A DNA stretch of 64,000 bases. Source: G965237725 sp965237725. Its GTDB lineage: Bacteria; Pseudomonadota; Gammaproteobacteria; Arenicellales; Poriferihabitantaceae. The notes beneath the pieces were generated by a model, which had not been told where the DNA came from, did no database searches, and worked only from the letters and a program-made list of their open reading frames with translations. Positions 52,950 to 62,086 of the stretch are shown one piece after another. The DNA lies in NCBI GenBank assembly GCA_965237725.1, contig OZ250151.1, forward strand, positions 1,426,001 to 1,490,000. The letters are read 5' to 3'. Within the stretch, counting starts at the first letter, position 1, and each line of letters starts with the position of its first letter. The position numbers and the translations under genes were made by a program.

Positions 52950-53852
52950 TCAAATTTCTAACCACGAAAATCGCTCTCCTGTTAGAGCTGTTAACCCCTG
53001 ATTTTCCCTGTTATAAATTTCTTCAAGGCTGCAGCGGGTTTTACTGTCTATATTATGTTGGTAATCACCAACAAACTGAGGTGTGAGTTCCTGTTTTTCC
53101 CAGTCCATTTTATTCAAACCGAGAAACCGTGTTACAGACACTAGCGTGGTTGCGGTTTCCATTTTTAACCGGTCACTATCCAGTACCAAAATATTTTCTC
53201 CCGGGAAAATTCCATAGAATTCGGCAAGCTGCTTCTCATAAAATCCATATTCTACAATAGGAATTTCAATTCGCCGATTTGAATTCAACGCATCAATTTC
53301 TTCTTCGATATCCGCTTCAAACGACACACCAAACTTTTTGGCGCGTGTTACCAGATTTTTATTGGAGCTAAATCCATTCACCACCCAGTCGGCTTCATTG
53401 AACCAGTTTTTATTTGCTGCCGAGTATTTTCTACACATGTGCCAGGCTGAAATTGCGCGCTCCACCGGGTCGCGCAATAATGCAATAATTTTTATCGCTG
53501 CGCTGTATTGGAAAATGTTTCTAGCCACTTTCCCGGCATCCAGCATGTAAGCCGGAGATACATCATATGACATCTTCTCGCAGAATTTGTCATTTTTTAC
53601 TGGAAATAAATTGTGATAGTCAGTTTCTTTGATCCGATTATCAGCAATGCTATTGAAATAATTTAGCTCTTTGTTTGTAGTTGGAGCCAGCTGGGGATGA
53701 ATCGATAAATAATTATGTAACGCCGTAGTTCCGCCTTTTTGTGTGCCAATTACAATAAATCCAGGTAAACATCGGCCAAAACGAATCGATTTGTATTTCG
53801 TACGAATTTTCCCGGAGGCAACCAGACTTGAAATTTTGTTTAGAACTGACAT
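52950..53852 (-). CDS. Sulfotransferase, heparan-sulfotransferase-like
   Basis: 300 residues. The PAPS 5'-phosphosulfate loop FIVIGTQKGGTTALHNYLS is near residue 30, followed by HPQLAPTTNKELNYFN, which is the K-E-x-x-F pattern of the NDST/heparan sulfotransferase group. The 3'-phosphate site is IIALLRDPVERAISAWHM. It would sulfate a hydroxyl or amino group of a glycan. It lies between a GT2 and a GT4 gene, which supports a polysaccharide target. Confidence 0.88.
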   Translation of the reverse strand: MSVLNKISSLVASGKIRTKYKSIRFGRCLPGFIVIGTQKGGTTALHNYLSIHPQLAPTTNKELNYFNSIADNRIKETDYHNLFPVKNDKFCEKMSYDVSPAYMLDAGKVARNIFQYSAAIKIIALLRDPVERAISAWHMCRKYSAANKNWFNEADWVVNGFSSNKNLVTRAKKFGVSFEADIEEEIDALNSNRRIEIPIVEYGFYEKQLAEFYGIFPGENILVLDSDRLKMETATTLVSVTRFLGLNKMDWEKQELTPQFVGDYQHNIDSKTRCSLEEIYNRENQGLTALTGERFSWLEI

Positions 53853-53858
53853 TGAATT

Positions 53859-55166
53859 TTATTTTGCAGAATTACTAATATACTCAACAAGATTGGTAGT
53901 GTTAGGCCCATAGCTGTGTGGCCATTCGCCGCCGGGGCTATGATGTGAAAATTTAATTTTCAACAGTTTTCTCAACTGCTCACCCATAACAGAACCAAAT
54001 AATGATGTAAGTCTTCCCGTGTCTTGAACGCCATCTAGCAGATTTTCAGGCACTTGAATATCTCGTTCCAATATCTGCGACAAACACAGTTCCCATTTAT
54101 CAACAGATGCCCTGCAGGAATAATTTTCGATGACCAGTTGCATAGCATCGCGTTTGATTTCATTACGCAGATCGAGGTCATTCAATTGGGTGACGCAGGA
54201 CACTGCCGAATCAATATCACCGATGTCAAACAACATGCAATTTTGTTGATGTTTCAAACTGCCTTCTTCCTCATGACCGATATATTTACTTGAAACCAGA
54301 ATCACGCCATTGTTCATTGCCTCCCATGCAACGATAGGGCCCGTTTCCCAATAGGATGTGAGCAGCATAACGTCCGAAACTCGATACACCTCCTCGGTTA
54401 ACTGCTCGGGGTCCAAAACGCCCAGATACCTGGCCTGGGCTGACTCAGAATTTGAGTCAACCCAGTTTTTGACCACCTCCACATCTGGGCCATCACCGGC
54501 AAGTAAAAATCTGTATTTCGAACCTGTTTCTTTCAATTTATTGAAAATCAGTAACAGATCGGAAATTCTTTTTTGGTCCTCCTCGAATCTTCCAACGTAG
54601 GCAATAGTCATTAGTTGGTCAGATGAAGATTCTTGATCAATCACACCGCGATTCGATTGCACGCCATATGGGGCATACATCACGCGGCTTTCAGGTATTG
54701 TCGTTTTTTCAACCACCAGACGTTGCGCCAGACGATTAGTGCATACCACCGCATCAAGTGTGTCTGCATAATTTTTGAAATCTGAAATATATCCTTGATG
54801 AATTCCGTGTAGTGTTGCCACAACTTTTACCCTGGAGTTAAATTTAATTTTTAACCGATTAATTGCCTGATATACATCAACTATGTTTACAACCAGGACG
54901 ATATCCGGATTTACTTTTTTTATAATTTTAACTATCGAATCTACCCTGCCTTGCTTTGAACCTGTGGCAGATTCAATAGACACAGCATTAGCATAGGGGT
55001 GCGTTTCCAGGTACGCCTCGGCGTTATGGAATTTTCCCGAGGTCAAACCGAGTACCACCCTCCAGTTCTTTGCCTGCAAGCCTGGCAGTAAATAAGAAAG
55101 CCATGTCTGGACGCCACCCAATGAATAAGCGGAAGGGGCAACGACCAGTATTGTGGGCTGAGCCAT
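53859..55166 (-). CDS. Family 4 glycosyltransferase
   Basis: 435 residues. The start MAQPTILVVAPSAYSLGGVQTWLSYL includes the GGVQTW variant of the GGxER acceptor loop. VVATLHGIHQGYI is a usual acceptor-side segment. The C-terminal domain has IAYVGRFEEDQKRISDLLLIF and the donor site SYWETGPIVAWEAMNNGVILVSS, close to E-x7-E. About 70 residues after the fold have no recognised function. It is six bases before the sulfotransferase gene. Confidence 0.87.
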   Translation of the reverse strand: MAQPTILVVAPSAYSLGGVQTWLSYLLPGLQAKNWRVVLGLTSGKFHNAEAYLETHPYANAVSIESATGSKQGRVDSIVKIIKKVNPDIVLVVNIVDVYQAINRLKIKFNSRVKVVATLHGIHQGYISDFKNYADTLDAVVCTNRLAQRLVVEKTTIPESRVMYAPYGVQSNRGVIDQESSSDQLMTIAYVGRFEEDQKRISDLLLIFNKLKETGSKYRFLLAGDGPDVEVVKNWVDSNSESAQARYLGVLDPEQLTEEVYRVSDVMLLTSYWETGPIVAWEAMNNGVILVSSKYIGHEEEGSLKHQQNCMLFDIGDIDSAVSCVTQLNDLDLRNEIKRDAMQLVIENYSCRASVDKWELCLSQILERDIQVPENLLDGVQDTGRLTSLFGSVMGEQLRKLLKIKFSHHSPGGEWPHSYGPNTTNLVEYISNSAK

Positions 55167-55181
55167 CAGCAGGAAATAAAA

Positions 55182-55958
55182 TCAGGGGTTTGAAATGGCG
55201 GTTAGCCAACTCATTTCTTCCGGTCGTCCTTCATCAAGAAGGCGTAACTTAAAAGCATGAGGCAATATGGATCTGGTGGGAAAATCACTGGGTCGTCTTT
55301 TAGTACTTTTTATAACTTTCAGACTATGTGTTGCTGAGAACATTTCAACTAGATTTTCAAGACAATCCGGACGGCAAAAATCATGGCTTTCGATTACTAG
55401 ATCGGTTTTCTTCAGTAAAGATAAAACTCTCGGGCTGAGCACGTCCAGTTCCGCACCTTCAATATCCATAATAACAAGATCAATCGAAGTTGTATCTAAT
55501 AATTGAAACAAGGTCGCTTCATCGCAATGCCCTCTTGACTCAATAATTTCTCCAACATCATTCAATTTTGCATTTTTTTGAACAAGTGCCTGGCCTTGTG
55601 CAGTAGATTCGAAAGTGTAAACCCGATTCACATTTTCCTGGCGAGCAAAACCAACGGCATAATATCCTTCCGCTGCACCGATATTACATATGACTCCTGG
55701 CTTCTGTTGAATCAACTGGGCAAGAATCGGGTGCAACTCCATTTCATAAGTCCCCAGAAGTTTTGCGGGCATGGCTCCAAATATCTCCTCCCGATCCAGC
55801 CTTAGCCCGTTAAATAATCCTGAGCAAACTACGCCACCCGAAATATTTACGACGTGTTGCTCGAGGGCTTTGTTAATTTTATTTCTTAACTTGTGGCTGG
55901 AATTTCGCGCAATTCCTCGTACCCCACGAAATATTTGTTTGACCGGACTAACTGTCAT
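55182..55958 (-). CDS. FkbM-like SAM-dependent methyltransferase
   Basis: 258 residues. The SAM loop CNIGAAEGYYAVGFA is near residue 92. Later YTFESTAQGQALVQKNAKLN and DLVIMDIEGAELDVL occupy the usual FkbM positions, the last matching the family's K/MDIEGxE. It overlaps the wzt gene upstream by four bases, so it is probably made together with the exporter. That suggests methylation of the chain that Wzt recognises. Confidence 0.85.
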   Translation of the reverse strand: MTVSPVKQIFRGVRGIARNSSHKLRNKINKALEQHVVNISGGVVCSGLFNGLRLDREEIFGAMPAKLLGTYEMELHPILAQLIQQKPGVICNIGAAEGYYAVGFARQENVNRVYTFESTAQGQALVQKNAKLNDVGEIIESRGHCDEATLFQLLDTTSIDLVIMDIEGAELDVLSPRVLSLLKKTDLVIESHDFCRPDCLENLVEMFSATHSLKVIKSTKRRPSDFPTRSILPHAFKLRLLDEGRPEEMSWLTAISNP

Positions 55959-57202
55959 TTTATTCCAATTTCGCTTTCCCAGGTTAACCTCGGGGCAATG
56001 ATGCCCAGCCTGCCTCTGTCCTGGGTAGCGCCCTGATCGGTAATATGTAACGCAAGCTCGATTTCTTCACGCTCAAGTTTCACCGTATGGGATTGAACCC
56101 AAATGAATACGGTTAGCACGTATTCACCAGGTTTGAGTAATTGACCGCTCAAATTGCATATTGATGAGGTTAATTCTCCAGGGGATGTTGTTTTATCTGA
56201 AATGAAATCTGATTCCCATGAGGTGAAAATTACGTTTCCCATTAAATCTGTAATCCGTAACGCAACAATGTGATCCTTTTCTTCAGGCGCCATATAGGTT
56301 ATCTCCACCCTTGCGGTTTCATCATATCCAACTGTATTTGTGATTTCCCCCGATGAGGATTTAATCGACACCCTGGCTAAGTGCTTCCATTCTTTTTCAT
56401 TATCGTCATCCGCACTCCAGCTTGATTCATCCAGTGTAAATTTCTTTAAATATTCACCAATCACCTGGTTTGGATCGCCATCCCCTACAATTTCGCCATC
56501 TTTGACACAAATCACCCGATTACACAGCGTACGTATGGAATTCATGTTATGGCTGACAAACAAAATTGTTCGACCTGTTTTTGCTGCATCACCCAGTTTG
56601 TTTAAACACTTTTTCTGAAAGTCCGCATCCCCCACTGCCAGCACTTCGTCTACGATCAGAATATCGGGGTCCATGTGGGCTGCAACGGCAAATGCCAGCC
56701 GTACGTACATTCCGCTGGAGTATCTTTTAACCGGTGTGTCCAAAAATTTCTCCACTCCGGCAAATTTAATAATATCCTCAAGTCTGTGTTCAACCTCGAA
56801 TTTGCTCATACCAAGAATCGAGCCGTTTAAAAAAATATTTTCCCGTCCGGAAAGTTCTCCATGAAATCCTGTCCCCACTTCCAGCAGGCTCGCAACTTTG
56901 CCTCGGTAGATAACTTCGCCTTCAGTTGGCGCGGTGATTCGGCTCAGCACTTTTAGTAGGGTACTTTTTCCAGCGCCATTTTTGCCGATGATTCCAACCA
57001 CTTCACCTTGTTTAATTTTGAAGGAAACATTTTTCAATGCCCAGAACCGTGGTGCATCGGATTCCCGAGCCAGCATTTTAAATCGTCGGAACGGTGCAAA
57101 AATCAAATTTGCCAATAATTCACGGAAGCTGCCATATTGCATTGACTCCCCGCCCAGCACATATTCTTTGCCCAATCCGGTGACTTCGATGGCGTCTGTC
57201 AT
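55955..57202 (-). CDS. wzt: ABC transporter ATPase for polysaccharide export (Wzt-like) with C-terminal domain, system 2
   Basis: 415 residues. Walker A GKNGAGKST at residues 73-81, signature YSSGMYVRLAF, Walker B ILIVDEVLAVGD. The second domain, from about residue 255 (ARVEITYMAPEEKDH ... GEYVLTVFIW), matches the carbohydrate-binding sandwich of O-antigen Wzt proteins. It differs clearly in sequence from system 1 at 22994, so the two probably serve different glycans. Three bases separate it from wzm. Confidence 0.94.
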   Translation of the reverse strand: MTDAIEVTGLGKEYVLGGESMQYGSFRELLANLIFAPFRRFKMLARESDAPRFWALKNVSFKIKQGEVVGIIGKNGAGKSTLLKVLSRITAPTEGEVIYRGKVASLLEVGTGFHGELSGRENIFLNGSILGMSKFEVEHRLEDIIKFAGVEKFLDTPVKRYSSGMYVRLAFAVAAHMDPDILIVDEVLAVGDADFQKKCLNKLGDAAKTGRTILFVSHNMNSIRTLCNRVICVKDGEIVGDGDPNQVIGEYLKKFTLDESSWSADDDNEKEWKHLARVSIKSSSGEITNTVGYDETARVEITYMAPEEKDHIVALRITDLMGNVIFTSWESDFISDKTTSPGELTSSICNLSGQLLKPGEYVLTVFIWVQSHTVKLEREEIELALHITDQGATQDRGRLGIIAPRLTWESEIGIK

Positions 57203-57205
57203 GAT

Positions 57206-58066
57206 TTAAATAACGTCTGCAAATCGCCGTTCAGTACGACTAAAGTAGGCAAAACCAATAATCGCTATTGTTATTGAGAAGGTGATAGATACCAGAAGTC
57301 CGGTTTGGTCAATGTCTTTGCCGAGAAAACAGGCCCTTATGCCGTCAATCCAGCCATACATCGGGTTTAAATACATCAACCATCGCCACTTTTCAGGGAT
57401 AAAAGTGATCGGGTAAATGACCGGAGTTAGGTACATCCAGACCTGTACGATGTAACTTATCACATACCTGAAGTCCCGATAACTCACAGTTACCGCGGCC
57501 AACCAGCAGCCCGTTCCCAGGGAAACCAGCAGCATGCCAAAAAGCAAAACTGGTAATAATAATATTTGAAACGAAAATGCCTGGCCATAAATCAACATCA
57601 AAAAAATCAGGATTACACAAGAAATGGCGAAATCCACCAGAGACACGCCAATTGATGCCAATGGAATAAAAATCCTCGGAAAATATACTTTGCTGATCAG
57701 ATGGGCAGATCCCACTAACGACATGCCCGCAGAGCTTATGGAGGTGGCAAACAGAGTCCATGCCAGCATTCCCGAGAACACAAATACCGGATAGGGATAG
57801 CCTTCTGATGGAAATTGTGCGAGCCGTCCGAAGATGATGGAAAAAATGATCATTGAGGAAATCGGCTGAAACACCGCCCACATTACGCCCATCACAGTTT
57901 GTTTATAGCGTACCTTAATATCCCGGATGATAAGCACCGCAAGTAATTCCCTGAATGCCCAAATTTCCCGAAAATTGATCTTGACCCATCCAGTGGAAGG
58001 CCGAATTACAGTCACAACGTTGTTTTTCGCGTTTACTGAAGTATTTATAATTGTAGAATTCGACAT
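57206..58066 (-). CDS. wzm: ABC-2 type polysaccharide export permease (Wzm-like), system 2
   Basis: 286 residues. The N-terminal segment has FRELLAVLIIRDIKVRYKQTVMGVMWAVFQP, the usual amphipathic helix and first membrane segment. About six membrane helices follow, with WMYLTPVIYPITF near the end. It is the first gene of the minus-strand exporter unit (wzm, wzt, fkbM-like, GT4, sulfotransferase, GT2). The upstream gap (58067-58294) shows no clear promoter on the minus strand. Confidence 0.94.
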   Translation of the reverse strand: MSNSTIINTSVNAKNNVVTVIRPSTGWVKINFREIWAFRELLAVLIIRDIKVRYKQTVMGVMWAVFQPISSMIIFSIIFGRLAQFPSEGYPYPVFVFSGMLAWTLFATSISSAGMSLVGSAHLISKVYFPRIFIPLASIGVSLVDFAISCVILIFLMLIYGQAFSFQILLLPVLLFGMLLVSLGTGCWLAAVTVSYRDFRYVISYIVQVWMYLTPVIYPITFIPEKWRWLMYLNPMYGWIDGIRACFLGKDIDQTGLLVSITFSITIAIIGFAYFSRTERRFADVI

Positions 58067-58294
58067 ATTTTCAGTTGAAAATGCTCCTTAAGAGACAACA
58101 GTAGAAATTAAGGTGCAGATTGTACTTGATCTAAATCCCCACTGACTACTTGATAATTTTCTAATAAGTTTGCCTATTACCAGCCCGAGGCTAACCACAA
58201 TACGGTATTCATTATGCTCACAAAATGGCCCACATTTTGATATGATCTCAACACATTTCTCTAGGTGAAGAAGCTGGCCTCTGTGATTAAAACT

Positions 58295-58945
58295 ATGAAA
58301 ACTAGATCAATCGTTTTGGTAATATTTATTTCGCTGTTTCTAACTGCATGCGGCATCAAGGAACGTGCAATAGATTTAAAAGACAGAATTTTTAATTCGG
58401 ATTCAGACCAGGCTGGGAACCAGAACAATTCTGATACAACGGAATTAACCGGGATGCTTTTGGTTCTCGAACCTGAAAATTGCCCGCTTTATGATGGTTG
58501 TGGGCCACGATTCAGTTTATTGGGTCGAAATCTGGATTCCCAAATTGCCATTAACGGCGATATTGATCCTGAGCATGATAATCTGATTCTTTCAGCTTCA
58601 GGAATACCTTCTCCCTTGTCAGAAGAATTATCAGACACGTCCGGGTACAAAAGTATTAGCGCGGTTGTAGCGGTTTCCGATTATAGACTGCGTTCCACAA
58701 TTCCGTATCACCCATTTTTGGTAGAGCGGGCGACTGAATTCACCAATGAAAATTTTGGCTGCGATTTGTTATGGGATAAATCCTATTTTTGGACCATCGA
58801 AGATGATGTTCCACATCTGATAGTGAAAATGACAAATACCCTAAGTGCAGCGCCACAGCCCTGGGTGCAACTGACCTATGACGGAAATTCTGGCGAGTTG
58901 ATCAAATCATCGAAGCAGCCGGAAGATAATAACCCCTGCGACTAG
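58295..58945 (+). CDS. Predicted lipoprotein of unknown function
   Basis: About 216 residues. ATG 58295 is chosen because it gives a standard lipoprotein signal, MKTRSIVLVIFISLFLTAC, with the lipobox Cys at residue 19; the frame also opens at GTG 58265. The next residue is Gly, so outer-membrane sorting is likely. The mature part has four further Cys that may pair. I recognise no domain. TGATATGAT at 58238-58246 is an extended -10-like sequence about 50 bases upstream. Confidence 0.75.
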   Translation: MKTRSIVLVIFISLFLTACGIKERAIDLKDRIFNSDSDQAGNQNNSDTTELTGMLLVLEPENCPLYDGCGPRFSLLGRNLDSQIAINGDIDPEHDNLILSASGIPSPLSEELSDTSGYKSISAVVAVSDYRLRSTIPYHPFLVERATEFTNENFGCDLLWDKSYFWTIEDDVPHLIVKMTNTLSAAPQPWVQLTYDGNSGELIKSSKQPEDNNPCD

Positions 58946-58960
58946 CTATAAATTCACAAA

Positions 58961-59362
58961 TTGAGCCTGTACCAGGATATATACAAAGTTGTAAAACGCA
59001 TCCCAAAAGGAACGGTTACCAGTTACGGTCGAATCGCCAGAATGGTAAATTGTGGTCCACGCCAGGTGGGTTACGCCATGTCTGCGACACCTGCTGGTCA
59101 GGATATTCCCTGGCATCGAGTGATAAACAGTAAAGGCGAAATTAGCGGCCGAAAGGATGGCGGCAGTGATCATGGTCAGCGGCAAAGACTGGTTGATGAA
59201 GGAATTGTATTCGACAAAAATAATCGGATAAGCTTCGAGTTATTCGGCTGGGCGGAAGCGGAAATTCCGTTAATTCCGGAAGACTGGCCCGAGGACTGGC
59301 CAAGCGACGTTTGGGAAGAGAATACGTCTGAGCCTGGTCCAACTGCAAAAATGGATGATTAG
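58961..59362 (+). CDS. Alkyltransferase-like (ATL/YbaZ-type) DNA repair protein
   Basis: 133 residues related to the C-terminal domain of O6-methylguanine methyltransferase. YKVVKRIPKGTVTSYGRIARMV is the usual helix region with the Arg finger. The active-site motif reads IPWHRVINSKGEI, with Trp where methyltransferases have the acceptor Cys, so it should bind alkylguanine lesions and hand them to nucleotide excision repair. A Trp/Glu/Pro-rich tail follows. The only start is TTG 58961, so the N-terminus is a little uncertain. Confidence 0.87.
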   Translation: MSLYQDIYKVVKRIPKGTVTSYGRIARMVNCGPRQVGYAMSATPAGQDIPWHRVINSKGEISGRKDGGSDHGQRQRLVDEGIVFDKNNRISFELFGWAEAEIPLIPEDWPEDWPSDVWEENTSEPGPTAKMDD

Positions 59363-60066
59363 TGAATATTTTATTACACAATTGTTGCAAACGCTTCGCT
59401 GGTGTCAGCGGAGTTCTGATTATGATAATTGTAATATTCTCCCTCAATATAACGCCCGGAATTTGTGACACCGATAAAATTCAGCTCGTCGCAGTTGGCA
59501 AGGATCGAGCTATAGTGATGATCAATGGTGAACGGTTTGTTTTTACCAGCGAAAATCCTGCTCAGGGCAATCACGTCATGCTAAGCGCTGACAGTAATCA
59601 AGTAGTACTGGAAATCGAAGGCAACCAGGTGATATTACGAACCGACGATGTTGCGGCGCCAATCCTGGACGAAGGCGAAATAATACTAGAAGAAAATAAT
59701 AATCCCGTTGTGCTGTGGTCGAATTCCAGTGGGTTCTTCTTTGCCAGGGGCAAAATAAATGGGAACAGTGTTAATTTCCTGGTGGATACCGGTGCCGACG
59801 TGGTGACATTTAGTCAGGCCCATGCGGATCGGCTGGGCATTAATTATCAAAAAGGCAAAAGCGGTTATGCCTCAACTGCATCAGGAATCGCACCACTTAA
59901 ATCTTTGAAAGTTTCCAGGATGAGCATTGAACATATTACCCTCCACAATGTGCTGATAAGCGTGGTTCTGGGTAATTTTCCTGAAGTACCTCTTTTGGGT
60001 GGCTCATTTTTGAATAAATTGAATATGTCCCGGGTAGGAAATAAAATGGAACTTTCCAAACGCTAA
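59362..60066 (+). CDS. Retropepsin-like aspartic protease, secreted or membrane-bound
   Basis: About 234 residues. A hydrophobic stretch at residues 13-33 acts as signal peptide or anchor. A middle part (residues 35-115) of short beta-like repeats is rich in Asn and Val. The catalytic domain has FLVDTGADVVTFSQAHADRL with the DTGA motif, and LLGGSFLNKLNMSRVGN at the end, as in the clan AA family of bacterial retropepsin-like proteases. The GTG start at 59362 overlaps the stop of the upstream gene. The target is unknown. Confidence 0.85.
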   Translation: MNILLHNCCKRFAGVSGVLIMIIVIFSLNITPGICDTDKIQLVAVGKDRAIVMINGERFVFTSENPAQGNHVMLSADSNQVVLEIEGNQVILRTDDVAAPILDEGEIILEENNNPVVLWSNSSGFFFARGKINGNSVNFLVDTGADVVTFSQAHADRLGINYQKGKSGYASTASGIAPLKSLKVSRMSIEHITLHNVLISVVLGNFPEVPLLGGSFLNKLNMSRVGNKMELSKR

Positions 60067-60228
60067 GGAACCTCTGATTAAAACTTGGGCAGATCAAGTT
60101 GTGATTAAAAATGATCAAGTTCAAGGCGCGAAACGCACACAATAGCACGGCTATTGCGAAGTTTTGCAACGCAGAAATTGATTATTTTAAACTCAAATTG
60201 ACCGTTCATGTTTAAATCAGAGGTTCCC
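60067..60228. mobile_element. MITE-like element with 13-bp terminal inverted repeats
   Basis: A 162-base element starts GGAACCTCTGATT and ends AATCAGAGGTTCC, which are exact inverted copies. Inside, CAATAGC-ACG-GCTATTG forms a hairpin. The interior has no reading frame of note. It lies between the protease gene and pdxA, immediately after the protease stop codon. No transposase is in the window. A similar half-end occurs at 61258. Confidence 0.8.
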
Positions 60229-60249
60229 TAGTCTCCTTATTGTAGATCG

Positions 60250-61242
60250 ATGCCCGAACAAGTTAAAAAAATTGTCATTTGTAGTGGCGAGCCTGCGGGC
60301 ATCGGCCCAGACATTATAATCAAGGCGGCGCAAAATCAATTTTCTGCTCAAATCGCGGTGATTGGTGATGGGGATGTATTAAGCAATCGTGCCGAGCAAT
60401 TGGGAGAAAAGCTAAACATCACCGAATATCAAAGTGGTGGTGAAACCCCTGTACAGACACCGGGACAGATTGAAATCATTCCGGTAAATTCTTCTGGTGA
60501 TGTCGTTGCCGGCAAGCTGAATGCGAAAAACAGCGATTACGTCATTAAATGTATCGATCAGGCGGTGGACTTATGCGTAGCCGGTGAATTCGACGCCATG
60601 GTCACAGCGCCGGTTCATAAAGCAATCATCAATGATGCTGGCATCCCGTTTACCGGTCACACCGAATGGATAGCCCAGCGCTGCGGATCAAAGCAGCCAG
60701 TGATGATGCTGGCGAATTCGGCTATCAGGGTATGTCTCGTAACCAACCATTTATCCCTTCGCCAGGTGCCCGAGCAAATCACCCGGGAACGCCTGGAATC
60801 TGTTATGGAAATCATGTCCCACGACCTCACGCGATTATATGGTTTCACCAATCCAAAAATCGGTGTCTGCGGACTCAACCCCCATGCTGGAGAGGGTGGC
60901 CATCTTGGCAAAGAAGAGATCGAAATAATCACACCCGCCATAGAAACCATGCAAGCTAAAGGCTTTGATGTTGTGGGCCCGATCCCCGCCGATACCGCAT
61001 TTACCCAATCCCAGCTTGATCAGGTTGATGCTGTTTTGGCGATGTACCATGATCAGGGTTTGCCGGTTATCAAACACAGTGGCTTTGGTGAAGTCGTGAA
61101 TGTAACTTTGGGGCTACCGATAATTCGAACGTCTGTGGACCACGGCACCGCGCTGGAAATTGCCGGAACTGGCCTGGCTAAAGAATCCAGCCTGGGCGCA
61201 GCAATTAATCTGGCAATTGAATTTACGAAAAACCAGCCCTGA
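60250..61242 (+). CDS. pdxA: 4-hydroxythreonine-4-phosphate dehydrogenase
   Basis: 330 residues of the pyridoxal-phosphate synthesis pathway. The start KKIVICSGEPAGIGPDI is the family's opening. Metal-binding His lie in TGHTEW, NPHAGEGG and MYHDQGLPVIK. The length is normal. It precedes rsmA in the same direction, a common gammaproteobacterial order. Confidence 0.97.
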   Translation: MPEQVKKIVICSGEPAGIGPDIIIKAAQNQFSAQIAVIGDGDVLSNRAEQLGEKLNITEYQSGGETPVQTPGQIEIIPVNSSGDVVAGKLNAKNSDYVIKCIDQAVDLCVAGEFDAMVTAPVHKAIINDAGIPFTGHTEWIAQRCGSKQPVMMLANSAIRVCLVTNHLSLRQVPEQITRERLESVMEIMSHDLTRLYGFTNPKIGVCGLNPHAGEGGHLGKEEIEIITPAIETMQAKGFDVVGPIPADTAFTQSQLDQVDAVLAMYHDQGLPVIKHSGFGEVVNVTLGLPIIRTSVDHGTALEIAGTGLAKESSLGAAINLAIEFTKNQP

Positions 61243-61257
61243 TCACGTTAACCATTA

Positions 61258-61275
61258 AGGAGCTTCTGATTAAAA
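61258..61275 (+). repeat. Half-end similar to the MITE terminus
   Basis: GGAGCTTCTGATTAAAA closely resembles GGAACCTCTGATTAAAA at 60067, with two differences. It lies directly before the rsmA start codon and may supply its ribosome-binding site (AAGGAG). There is no second end, so it may be a relic or coincidence. Confidence 0.4.
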
Positions 61276-61276
61276 A

Positions 61277-62062
61277 ATGAACAGAATTGTTCCCAGAAAA
61301 AGATTTGGTCAGCACTTCCTGGTTGATGAACGAATTTTAGATCAAATTATAAATTCATTTTCACCTAGATCAGATCAGCTCATCGTAGAGATCGGGCCAG
61401 GGACCGGAATTCTGACAAGCCGATTGATGGATCAGGTTAATCAATTGACTGTGATTGAGCTGGATCGCGATCTCGCCCAATTGCTTAAGAATAATTTTGA
61501 CGCTGACAGATTGAATGTCATTGCCCAAGATGTTCTGACATTTGATTTCAATTCTTTGGTCCCTGATCATGTTGGTTTGAAAATTCAATCAAAACTCAGG
61601 ATGGTTGGCAACCTGCCTTATAATATTTCCACGCCGCTTTTGTTTCACCTGTTGCAGTATGTGGAAATTATTAGCGACATGGTGTTTATGTTACAAAAAG
61701 AGGTTGCGCTAAGATTAAGTGCGACGCCCGGAAATAAAAATTACGGGCGACTATCTGTAATGACCGGGCTAGAGCTTCACTGTGATTCTCTGTTTGATGT
61801 ACCTCCCCAGGCGTTTGACCCACCACCCAAAGTTGACTCCACTGTGGTTCGCCTAACCCCCGCCAGGGCGGTTGGACAGATTAGTGACCGTAGCAGATTT
61901 AATGAAATTGTTAAATCCGGCTTTTCTCAGCGAAGAAAAACCCTGCGAAATTCATTGCGTCAATTAGTCACAGCTGAACAATTTGAGCTTGCCACAATAG
62001 ATTCTGCGGCGCGTGCAGAGAATTTGAGTGTGGAACAATTTATAACCCTATCCAATGCCTAA
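61277..62062 (+). CDS. rsmA: 16S rRNA dimethyladenosine transferase
   Basis: 261 residues (KsgA) that dimethylate A1518 and A1519 of 16S rRNA. RKRFGQHFLVDERILDQI opens the protein, EIGPGTGILTSRL is the SAM loop, and the catalytic motif is MVGNLPYNIS. PPPKVDSTVVRL lies in the C-terminal domain. Normal length and the usual pdxA-rsmA order. Confidence 0.97.
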   Translation: MNRIVPRKRFGQHFLVDERILDQIINSFSPRSDQLIVEIGPGTGILTSRLMDQVNQLTVIELDRDLAQLLKNNFDADRLNVIAQDVLTFDFNSLVPDHVGLKIQSKLRMVGNLPYNISTPLLFHLLQYVEIISDMVFMLQKEVALRLSATPGNKNYGRLSVMTGLELHCDSLFDVPPQAFDPPPKVDSTVVRLTPARAVGQISDRSRFNEIVKSGFSQRRKTLRNSLRQLVTAEQFELATIDSAARAENLSVEQFITLSNA

Positions 62063-62086
62063 GTCTAGTGCCTAAAACCCTGTCCC

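Noticed and set aside
57393..57881. Same-strand frame of about 162 codons inside wzm (system 2)
   Set aside because: It is an alternative frame of a clear permease gene, without membrane-protein or enzyme character of its own.
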